Made by a program: the position numbers and the translations under genes. From Geminicoccaceae bacterium (GTDB lineage: Bacteria; Pseudomonadota; Alphaproteobacteria; Geminicoccales; Geminicoccaceae), in NCBI GenBank assembly GCA_020446285.1, contig JAGREZ010000216.1, forward strand, positions 4,807-11,171: a stretch of DNA of 6,365 nucleotides, given 5' to 3'. Every line of letters starts with the position of its first letter. Positions within the stretch are counted from its first letter, which is position 1. This document shows, one piece after another, positions 1 to 5,092 of the stretch. Below the pieces are notes generated by a model that saw only the letters and a list, made by a program, of their open reading frames with translations, did not search any database and had not been told where the DNA came from.

Positions 1-162
1 GCGTACGGAGAAGGCGCCGAAGCCACGGAGCTCGACCCGGTCGCCACGTTCGAGCGCCGTGGTCATCTCCTCGAAGACCGTTGCGACGATCCGTTCGATA
101 TCCCGGAGATACAGGTGGGGATTGGCTTCCGCGAGGCGCTTGATCAGGTCCGATTTGGTCAT
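1..162 (-). CDS. ihfB: Integration host factor subunit beta (N-terminal 54 residues, cut by window edge)
   Basis: IHF-beta pairs with IHF-alpha to make a sequence-specific DNA-bending protein used in transcription, replication and recombination. The visible part starts [12 protein letters not shown], the usual IHF-beta opening, followed by the two N-terminal helices and the start of the beta sheet with [10 protein letters not shown] at residues 42-51. The signature RGFG(A/S)F, rather than SGFGNF (IHF-alpha) or VGFGSF (HU), points to the beta subunit. The DNA-binding arms and the C-terminus lie beyond position 1. The upstream sequence has only a weak GGA-type ribosome site about 15 bases before the ATG. 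The next upstream gene on this strand, leuD, ends 79 bases away. What is seen is the sequence of the first half; the subunit assignment rests on family knowledge and is fairly safe. Confidence 0.9.
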   Translation of the reverse strand, partial: MTKSDLIKRLAEANPHLYLRDIERIVATVFEEMTTALERGDRVELRGFGAFSVR

Positions 163-241
163 GCGAGGCGTATTTTCCGTCTGCGCGGCCGTACCGCGAA
201 AAATCGAGCGTGTCCGAAGGTGCCAGCATGCCCGCGGACGG

Positions 242-865
242 TCAAGCGGCCGTGCCGTACAGCCAGGGCTCGCGCATCTTCTGACCGTCCTCGAACCCGT
301 CGATGGCCGTCGATTTCTGCATGGTCAGGCCGATATCGTCGAGCCCCTCGAGCAGGCACTGGCGACGGAACGGATCCACCTCGAAGGGCACGGGCGCATT
401 GCCGGTGGGCCGGAGGATTTCCTGCTTTTCGAGATCGATGGTGAAGGGACGGCCGCCCGCCTCGTCCGCCTCGCGCATGAGCATGTCCACCGTCTCCTTT
501 GGCAGGACCACCGGAAGCACGCCGTTCTTGAAGCAGTTGTTGAAGAAGATGTCGGCGAAGGAAGGGGCGATCACGCAGCGGATGCCGAAATCGAGAAGCG
601 CCCAGGGGGCGTGCTCGCGGCTCGAGCCACAGCCGAAATTCTCGCCGGCGATCAGCACCTGCGCCTCGCGGAACGGCTCCCTGTTGAGAACGAAATCGGG
701 AATTTCCCGGCCATCGAGATCGTAGCGCATCTCGTCGAACAGATTGACGCCGAGACCGGTGCGCTTGATCGTCTTGAGAAACTGCTTGGGAATGATCATG
801 TCGGTGTCGACGTTGATCATCGGCAGCGGGGCGGCGATGCCCTCGACTTTCCTGAACGGCTCCAT
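242..865 (-). CDS. leuD: 3-isopropylmalate dehydratase small subunit
   Basis: LeuD is the swivel-domain subunit of isopropylmalate isomerase. With LeuC, which carries the 4Fe-4S cluster, it converts 2-isopropylmalate to 3-isopropylmalate in cytoplasmic leucine synthesis. The 207-residue protein is close to the family's usual length of about 200. It shows [10 protein letters not shown] (18-27), the swivel motif [17 protein letters not shown] (74-90) and [17 protein letters not shown] (102-118). The start at 865 was chosen because [15 protein letters not shown] matches the family N-terminus and GGAAG lies 7 bases upstream. The frame stays open far beyond this, to 1276, but the extra residues are Arg/Ala-rich and look non-coding. 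No leuC or leuB is in the window. The upstream spacer contains a possible promoter and a triple tandem repeat. Confidence 0.97.
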   Translation of the reverse strand: MEPFRKVEGIAAPLPMINVDTDMIIPKQFLKTIKRTGLGVNLFDEMRYDLDGREIPDFVLNREPFREAQVLIAGENFGCGSSREHAPWALLDFGIRCVIAPSFADIFFNNCFKNGVLPVVLPKETVDMLMREADEAGGRPFTIDLEKQEILRPTGNAPVPFEVDPFRRQCLLEGLDDIGLTMQKSTAIDGFEDGQKMREPWLYGTAA

Positions 866-950
866 GGCGGCTTCCACTTTCCTGCAAGACGGCTTGGTTG
901 CGGGACGGCCCGATCCGGTCGAGGCACGGGCATGCATGTTCCTTGGTGAC

Positions 951-980
951 CATATAGGACAGGCGACGCACCCCCGTCCA
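951..980 (-). promoter_or_regulatory. Possible leuD promoter
   Basis: On the minus strand TGGACG (975-980) and TATATG (951-956) are separated by 18 bases, giving about 4/6 matches each to the housekeeping -35 and -10. It lies 86 bases before the leuD start and just downstream of the triple 14-bp repeat. This is a consensus match only; the spacing and the hexamers are both imperfect. Confidence 0.3.
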
Positions 981-981
981 T

Positions 982-1023
982 GCCTGTTGCGGGGGGCCTG
1001 TTGCAGGGAGCTTGTTGCGGGGG
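982..1023. repeat. Three tandem 14-bp repeats between leuD and the small membrane gene
   Basis: Three contiguous 14-base units read GCCTGTTGCGGGGG (982-995), GCCTGTTGCAGGGA (996-1009) and GCTTGTTGCGGGGG (1010-1023). Units 1 and 3 differ at one base, and unit 2 differs from unit 1 at two. They lie between the end of the small membrane protein gene (1033) and the candidate leuD promoter. They could be a minisatellite from replication slippage or repeated protein-binding sites; nothing seen decides this. Confidence 0.85.
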
Positions 1024-1032
1024 GCGATCCGT

Positions 1033-1248
1033 TCAGAACATGCGCCGCCCGCGAAGGGGCACGCCGGTGACGAGCGTGACCAGATGGGCGAGTGCCACGA
1101 TGACCAGCACCACGCTGAGAATGAGCATGATCGTCGAGGGAAACATCCGCACCTCGCCGATCTCCTTCGGCCGCCGCTCGTACCAGAGGCAGAAACCGCC
1201 GGACACGAGCCCGGCGAGCAGAAGCAGGACGGTCGTCGTCAGTCCCAT
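1033..1248 (-). CDS. Small two-helix inner-membrane protein, function unknown
   Basis: This 71-residue protein has two predicted membrane helices at about residues 4-23 and 36-60. They are joined by a short polar link with [10 protein letters not shown] (22-31). The tail contains [11 protein letters not shown] (54-64), followed by the basic residues RGRRMF. The WYERRP link and the AHLxTL-TGxP ending resemble a small conserved membrane family I have seen in alphaproteobacteria, but no function is known to me. The start is uncertain. The ATG at 1248 begins right at the first helix but has no clear ribosome site. An in-frame ATG at 1272 adds eight residues (MPRSCRPA) and has AAGGAG 15 bases upstream, which is further than usual. 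A TTG at 1341 looks unlikely. It lies in the same direction as leuD, 167 bases upstream of it. Confidence 0.7.
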   Translation of the reverse strand: MGLTTTVLLLLAGLVSGGFCLWYERRPKEIGEVRMFPSTIMLILSVVLVIVALAHLVTLVTGVPLRGRRMF

Positions 1249-1294
1249 GGCGGGCCGGCAGGAACGGGGCATCCACCGATGATCGATCTCCTTG

Positions 1295-1318
1295 TGATCG
1301 TTTGGAATGATCGTTTGG
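1295..1318. repeat. 13-bp-period direct repeat upstream of the small membrane gene
   Basis: TGATCGTTTGG occurs twice without mismatch, at 1295-1305 and 1308-1318, a period of 13 bases. It lies just upstream of the AAGGAG (1288-1293) of the small membrane protein gene on the minus strand, so it would fall in that gene's leader or promoter. It is a candidate repeated operator or a chance duplication. Confidence 0.75.
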
Positions 1319-1442
1319 GCAAATTTCTCTACATCGTACAATTCTTCTATTGGATTTTAAAAAAATTCGAAACGTTTACTGATTCTTAAGCGAGAAAATC
1401 CATTCTTGCGCAAGAAATGCAAGAGTCGGACGGAATACAAAA
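1300..1442. promoter_or_regulatory. AT-rich divergent intergenic region
   Basis: This spacer separates the minus-strand membrane protein gene from the plus-strand Tad-like operon and is far richer in A/T than the rest of the window, including a run of seven A at 1359-1365. It holds several small dyads: TTCGAA (1366-1371), AAACGTTT (1370-1377), CTTAAG (1385-1390) and the larger palindrome annotated separately. It must carry promoters for both directions, but I found no pair of -35/-10 hexamers good enough to place them. Confidence 0.5.
1383..1416. promoter_or_regulatory. Candidate operator: perfect palindrome plus similar dyad 20 bp away
   Basis: TTCTTGCGCAAGAA at 1403-1416 is a perfect 14-base inverted repeat. 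A related imperfect dyad, TTCTTAAGCGAGAA, lies at 1383-1396, with the same TTCT...AGAA ends and its centre exactly 20 bases away, about two helical turns. This is the layout expected of two dimer sites on one DNA face. It lies 26 bases before the TadG-like start codon. No regulator is identifiable from the sequence. Confidence 0.45.
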
Positions 1443-2402
1443 ATGCCCTCACCCGCGCGCCGCAGCCCCGGTTCGCTCGCCGTCGACGAAACCGGATCGA
1501 TGGCGATGTTCATGGCGCTGTCGATGTTCGCCCTTCTGGGCGTCAGCGCCCTCGCCATCGACCTCGCACGGCAGCTCAACGCGGATATCGAGCTCGCCCA
1601 CAGCACCGACCTCGCCTGCGCGCGCTTCGCGGCGTTCTATCACGAGAATCTCGACGACGAACACCGCAGGCGTTCGGCGTTCCGGCAGTTCGAGGCACAA
1701 AAGGAGATCCTGGGCCTCGGGGACTGGGGCACGAAAGCCGAGATCGAACGGGGCGAAACCGTCAGCCGGATGGTCACTTCCGGCTCCGGCCGGGCGACCT
1801 TCGCCCGCATGTTCGGCATCGACCATCTCGATGTCCGCGACAGCCGCACCTGCAAGCTGCCCGGTCCGGACGCCGGTGAAGGCGAAACCCTCTTCGCCGA
1901 CGGTTTCGAGGACGTGCTCATTTCCGCGGGCGCATGGACCGTGCTGCAATCCACGAAGAACTGGCGGGTCACACGCGGTGCGGGGGTTGAAATCCAGGCA
2001 AGCACGGTTTTTTCGGCACCCGAGGGAAACAATTACGCCGAACTGGACAGTCACGCATCCAGAAGTTTCAACAATGCGGGCCGTGCCACCAATTCAGCGA
2101 TAACGACAAGCATAGAATTCCCGCAAGGATACTTCGAGCTTCACTACAAATACCTGAGTCGCGTAAATTCCGCAACGACCAATATCATTTTCGTCTATCT
2201 GGATGCCGACGGTGAAACGCCCGGCAGCAACCGGATCGACGAGGCACTCTACAGTTCCGTCTGGGAGGAACGATCGGTGCCGATCCGCATCTCCTCCCCC
2301 GGACTCTATCATCTGACATTCGAGGCAAGCGGACGCGAGGATACGGTCGGCGGTCTCATCGACGATATCCGCATCCTCTTCGCCTCGCCGAAGCCGTCAT
2401 GA
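1443..2402 (+). CDS. TadG-like envelope protein with C-terminal galactose-binding-like domain
   Basis: The 319-residue protein begins with a short basic leader and one membrane helix at about residues 19-40 (SMAMFMALSMFALLG...), ending in AIDLARQLNADIELA. This is the N-terminal pattern of TadG-type Flp-pilus proteins; there is no Glu at +5, so it is not a typical prepilin substrate. Residues 45-145 form a helical linker. Residues about 150-313 look like a secreted beta-sandwich of the DUF642/choice-of-anchor kind: FADGFED (151-157), AWTVLQS, GVEIQ (181-185), AELDSH (199-204), LTFEASG (291-297) and GGLIDDIRI (303-311). TadG proteins usually carry a VWA-like domain instead. The domain segment has lower GC than the flanks. 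The start at 1443 gives the usual leader length and has GGA eight bases upstream. The stop overlaps the next ATG (ATGA). Carbohydrate binding is inferred, not shown. Confidence 0.85.
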   Translation: MPSPARRSPGSLAVDETGSMAMFMALSMFALLGVSALAIDLARQLNADIELAHSTDLACARFAAFYHENLDDEHRRRSAFRQFEAQKEILGLGDWGTKAEIERGETVSRMVTSGSGRATFARMFGIDHLDVRDSRTCKLPGPDAGEGETLFADGFEDVLISAGAWTVLQSTKNWRVTRGAGVEIQASTVFSAPEGNNYAELDSHASRSFNNAGRATNSAITTSIEFPQGYFELHYKYLSRVNSATTNIIFVYLDADGETPGSNRIDEALYSSVWEERSVPIRISSPGLYHLTFEASGREDTVGGLIDDIRILFASPKPS

Positions 2403-2923
2403 AACCGCGCCGGCCCGCCCCCGCGGCACGCATGCCTGCTGCCATGGCACGCATGGCCGGCGACCGGCGCGGCGTCGCCGCCGTCGAATTCGCACTCGTC
2501 CTCGGCCCGTTTCTCCTCCTCCTCCTGTCCATGCTGGAACTGGGCTTCATCCTGATCGCCGACATCTCGCTGCATCATGCCGCCATGATCGTGGCGCGCT
2601 CGTACCGGGATGCCGAAACGGCGCCGAAGACCTACGCCGAAGCGCGGGCGCTGGCCTGTGCCGACATGGTCGCCTTTCTCGCCTGCGACCGCAGGTTCAC
2701 GATCGATCTCCGCACGGTCGACCGGATGCCGCAGCACCCGCCCCGACGGATGACCGGTCTGAACCGTTTTACGACCGGCGCCGGCTCGGACATTGTCGTC
2801 GTGCGCATTTCCTATGACTGGCAGGGCCTGACGCCGGTCAACCATCTGATCGACAGGGGCGATCCCTTCGCCGGCCGTCTCATCGCCGCGAGCTTCGCCC
2901 GCAGGCACGAGACGGAACCCTGA
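2399..2923 (+). CDS. TadE-like pseudopilin
   Basis: TadE-family proteins are minor pseudopilins linked to Flp/Tad pili, matured at the inner membrane by the TadV peptidase. This 174-residue protein has a basic leader, then RRG|VAAVEFALVLGPF: a cleavage-type Gly25 with Glu30 at +5 and Phe31 at +6, followed by a hydrophobic helix to about residue 53. The soluble part has a Cys pair (Cys87, Cys96) in ALACADMVAFLACDRR, typical of alphaproteobacterial TadE proteins, and a late VVVRISYDWQGL strand (133-144). The start overlaps the stop of the TadG-like gene by four bases (ATGA) and has no good ribosome site of its own, so translational coupling is likely. GC is very high, about 70% by hand count of its first part. 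The family is clear; the role as a pilus part is inferred because no Tad machinery is in the window. Confidence 0.88.
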   Translation: MKPRRPAPAARMPAAMARMAGDRRGVAAVEFALVLGPFLLLLLSMLELGFILIADISLHHAAMIVARSYRDAETAPKTYAEARALACADMVAFLACDRRFTIDLRTVDRMPQHPPRRMTGLNRFTTGAGSDIVVVRISYDWQGLTPVNHLIDRGDPFAGRLIAASFARRHETEP

Positions 2924-3492
2924 TGCACACAGGGCCGCGGACCCGTCCCCGGATGGCATCGCCGCGCCGCCTGTGGCGCTGCATGCGCGGTGCGAACGCC
3001 GTCGAATTCGCGCTCATCGCCCCGGTCATGCTGCTGCTGGGCATGGGGACGATCGAGCTTTCGGCCTATCTGCGCGCCGCACGCGCGGTCGCCGACCTCA
3101 CCGGTTCGGTCGCGGTCGCCATCGGCGATATCGACCGGATCACAGGCCGGGACATCCGGGAACTCGAGGTCGCGGTCGCGGGTGCCAGCGGGTACCTGAA
3201 CAGGGATCGCCTGACGATCGAGATCCACGCGGTCACCATGCAGGACAACCGGCCGGTCACCCAATGGCGACGGCGGATCGGCAACGACCATGACGGGCCG
3301 AAATCAACCGCGATCGGCGAGACCGCGAGGACCCTCGCGACCCGGACCCTCGACGACGGCCAGAGCGCCCTGATCGTCGAATCCCGCTACGCCTATCACG
3401 ACGTCATCGGCGGCGGTTTCCTCGCCGATACCGTCATTGCCCGAACATTCATCGCCTTCCCGAAGAACGACGAAACAACCCTCGATCCCTGA
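2923..3492 (+). CDS. Second TadE/TadF-like pseudopilin
   Basis: This 189-residue protein has the same plan as its upstream neighbour: a basic leader, then MRG|ANAVEFALIAPVML with Gly23, Glu28 at +5 and Phe29, a hydrophobic helix to about residue 45 and a soluble domain. The phrases NRPVTQWRR (109-117) and ALIVESRYAYHDVIGGGFLADTV (139-161) correspond to the family's late beta strands, and RTFIAFPK near the end is also typical. Unlike the first TadE protein it lacks a Cys pair in the soluble part; its only Cys, residue 20, is in the leader. Its ATG shares one base with the previous stop (TGATG), with GGA seven bases upstream. It could be called TadF by position and size, but TadE and TadF are hard to tell apart here. 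It is the last gene of the operon; no hairpin terminator is visible after it. Confidence 0.82.
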   Translation: MHTGPRTRPRMASPRRLWRCMRGANAVEFALIAPVMLLLGMGTIELSAYLRAARAVADLTGSVAVAIGDIDRITGRDIRELEVAVAGASGYLNRDRLTIEIHAVTMQDNRPVTQWRRRIGNDHDGPKSTAIGETARTLATRTLDDGQSALIVESRYAYHDVIGGGFLADTVIARTFIAFPKNDETTLDP

Positions 3493-3500
3493 CAGCGTGC

Positions 3501-3550
3501 CGACGAAACACCACCAGCCACGATGCCCGACAAAGGGGCCGAAGACCGCG
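3501..3550 (+). repeat. Dispersed ~50-bp direct repeat, copy A
   Basis: It starts CGACGAAACACCACCAGCC and runs through CGATGC, CAAA, GGGGCC and CCGC. It aligns to copy B at 4004-4053 with two one-base gaps and about seven mismatches, by eye. It lies immediately before the first unit of the 42-bp array and begins nine bases after the stop codon of the last Tad-like gene. Confidence 0.75.
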
Positions 3551-3755
3551 CTCGAGCAGCGAAGCGATAGCATTTCGAAAGGACGAACGCGCTCAGGCAG
3601 CGTAGCGACAGCGCCTCGGGGAGACGAACCGCGCTCAGGCAGCGTAGCGATAGCGCCTCGCAGAGACGAGCCGCGCTCAGGTAGCGAAGTGATAGCGCTT
3701 CGCGGAGACGAGTCGCGCTCAGGTAGCGAAGTGATAGCGCTTCGCGGAGACGGGA
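3547..3755. repeat. Five-copy 42-bp tandem repeat array
   Basis: Units begin with CGCGCTC at 3547, 3588, 3630, 3672 and 3714, so the periods are 41, 42, 42 and 42 bases. Units 2 and 3 form one subtype (AGGCAGCGTAGCGA) and units 4 and 5 another (AGGTAGCGAAGTGATAGC). Units 4 and 5 are identical until their last few bases, which suggests a recent duplication. Unit 1 is the most diverged. Units 4 and 5 contain a small dyad, GCGAAG...CTTCGC, with an eight-base loop; units 2 and 3 break it at two positions. There are no unique spacers, so it is not CRISPR. Confidence 0.9.
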
Positions 3756-4003
3756 GGGTCAGCGCAGCAACGTTGCGCGCCCGAACGCCGACGAAGCCCG
3801 CCGGTCCGTTTGTCTCGCATCCCCGCGATCCGGCACGGCGCGCATTTTGCCGTTGCGTACGTCGCCTGCCGTTCACCCGTGCGGGGCTGAAGCGAACCCG
3901 CAGCCGGCCAGGACCACGGCACCGCTTCACGCCAGGCGCCTTCCCGGCGGCGGCAAAAATCGACGGCTGTCGGCATTTCGTCAATACGCTGGCCACAGCA
4001 TCT

Positions 4004-4053
4004 CGACGAAACGCCACCAGCCGCGATGCGAGAACAAAAGGGGCCAGAGGCCG
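4004..4053 (+). repeat. Dispersed ~50-bp direct repeat, copy B
   Basis: It starts CGACGAAACGCCACCAGCC and matches copy A at 3501-3550 along its length in the same orientation. A short piece of the same motif (GATGCGAGA-CAAA) also appears inverted at 3809-3821. The two full copies lie 503 bases apart and bracket the tandem array plus about 250 bases of unassigned sequence. Confidence 0.75.
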
Positions 4054-4104
4054 CACCCGATGGGAGTTTCCGTGATGTTCAGGCGAAGCAATGGGGCACA
4101 TCGC

Positions 4105-4126
4105 GGAAGTGTGGAAGTGTGGAAGT
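4105..4126 (+). repeat. Short GGAAGTGT tandem repeat
   Basis: Two perfect GGAAGTGT units (4105-4112, 4113-4120) are followed by a partial third, GGAAGT. The purine-rich patch continues to about 4140. It is probably a slippage product. Confidence 0.6.
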
Positions 4127-4238
4127 TGGAGATGTGAGGAACGGTGCGGCACGCCTTCATGACGCCTCACTCCCTGTCCCGTCTCACCCCCGGCCCGCTC
4201 GCCACGCTGCCGGCATCCGGCCGGAAGGCGCGCGCGTT

Positions 4239-5024
4239 TCAGTCGCCGCCGGCATTCGCGCGGCGAAGGGCCGGAAGCCCCACACCGGTGGATTCGAACC
4301 CGCCATCGGCGGCGATGACCTGACCCGTGACATAGCTCGCCCGCCCGGAACAGAGAAAGGCGATCACCTCGGCGATCTCCCGCTCGCTGCCATAGCGGTT
4401 GAGCGGAATGGCATCGTGATAGGCGTCGATGATTTCCTGCGTGTGCACGGCCATGGCAAGCTTGGTACGCACCGGACCGGGACAGACGCAGTTGGCGCGA
4501 ATGCCATACTCGCCGAGTTCCGCCGCCTGCTGCCTCGTAAGCTGGATGACGGCGGCCTTCGATGTACCGTAGGCGATCCTGAGCGTGGATCCGCGAAGCC
4601 CGGAGATGGAGGCGATGTTGACGATGCAGCCGCGCGATTGCCTGAGCGCCGGCAACGCCGCCTGCGAAACGAGGAACACACCGTCGAGATTGGTCGCCAT
4701 GACCGTCCGCCACTGCTCGAACCCGGTCCGTTCGATGGGCGCGAAATCGGCAACGCCGGCATTGTTCACGACCGCATCGATCCCGCCGAACCGCGCGAGC
4801 ACCCCGCCGACCATCTCCTCCACCTGATCCGCGATGGAGACGTCGCAGAAGAACGGTTCGGCCCGGCCGATGCCGTCCCGGTCGATATCACGGCTCGCCT
4901 CCTCGAGCGCCGGGCGATCCCGATCGATCATGGCCACCGTCCAGCCTTCCTCGATCAGGAGTTTCGTCGTCGCCAGCCCGATTCCCCGGGCCGCACCCGT
5001 CACGACCGCCCGTTTTCCCGCCAT
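4239..5024 (-). CDS. Classical short-chain dehydrogenase/reductase (SDR), substrate unknown
   Basis: This is a cytoplasmic NAD(P)-dependent oxidoreductase of 261 residues, normal for a classical SDR. It has TGAARGIG (9-16) for cofactor binding, Asp34 at the end of the second strand (favouring NAD over NADP), Asp61 in CDV, NNAG (87-90), and the catalytic set Asn112, Ser139, Tyr152 and Lys156 (YGTSK). CPGPV (181-185) and AADGGFESTGVGLPALR (238-254) close the fold. All key residues are present, so it should be active; the substrate cannot be read. The start at 5024 gives the usual distance to TGxxxGIG and has GGA nearby. Alternatives are GTG 5048, with GAGAGGGGG just upstream, and ATG 5096, which overlaps the stop of the radical SAM gene as ATGA but adds 24 residues unlike the family. 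It is probably co-transcribed with that upstream gene. Confidence 0.92.
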   Translation of the reverse strand: MAGKRAVVTGAARGIGLATTKLLIEEGWTVAMIDRDRPALEEASRDIDRDGIGRAEPFFCDVSIADQVEEMVGGVLARFGGIDAVVNNAGVADFAPIERTGFEQWRTVMATNLDGVFLVSQAALPALRQSRGCIVNIASISGLRGSTLRIAYGTSKAAVIQLTRQQAAELGEYGIRANCVCPGPVRTKLAMAVHTQEIIDAYHDAIPLNRYGSEREIAEVIAFLCSGRASYVTGQVIAADGGFESTGVGLPALRRANAGGD

Positions 5025-5092
5025 CTCGATCCGCCCCGCATGTTTCACGCCCCCTCTCTGTTTGGGCCAGCCGGGAACGACTTGCAATGCCG

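Larger units (their letters stand above)
3493..4238. other. 746-bp gene-free repetitive region
   Basis: No convincing gene was found here. Several long frames stay open on both strands, but their products are Arg/Ser/Pro-rich, have no recognisable domain and owe their length to high GC and to a repeat unit that is a multiple of three. The region contains the 42-bp tandem array, two copies of a roughly 50-bp repeat near its ends and a short GGAAGTGT repeat. It separates two operons that converge on it. No transposase, integrase or tRNA is present, and no rho-independent terminator is obvious. Confidence 0.75.

Noticed and set aside
59..949. Plus-strand frame of 296 residues opposite leuD
   Set aside because: It is an antisense shadow of leuD with no recognisable domain.
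242..1276. LeuD frame extended to 344 residues from a GTG at 1276
   Set aside because: The 137 extra residues are Arg/Ala/His-rich, overlap the small membrane protein gene in another frame and match nothing in LeuD; the ATG at 865 has a ribosome site and the family N-terminus.
1357..1389. CtrA-type site (TTAA-N7-TTAA) in the divergent spacer
   Set aside because: TTAA occurs at 1357 and 1386 but the spacing is far from seven bases.
3547..3755. Tandem units as a CRISPR array
   Set aside because: The repeats are contiguous with no unique spacers, and no cas gene is present.
3437..4075. Plus-strand open frame of 212 residues with a 14-residue repeat
   Set aside because: It overlaps the last Tad-like gene and arises because the 42-bp unit has no stop; both strands are open, composition is Arg/Ser/Pro-rich and there is no ribosome site.
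3493..4238. Insertion sequence or integron
   Set aside because: No transposase or integrase, no clear terminal inverted repeats and no target duplication were found; only repeats are supported.
3304..4713. Minus-strand open frame of 469 residues through the repeat region
   Set aside because: It overlaps the end of the second TadE-like gene and half of the SDR, and its product is repeat-derived Ser/Arg/Pro-rich sequence with no domain.
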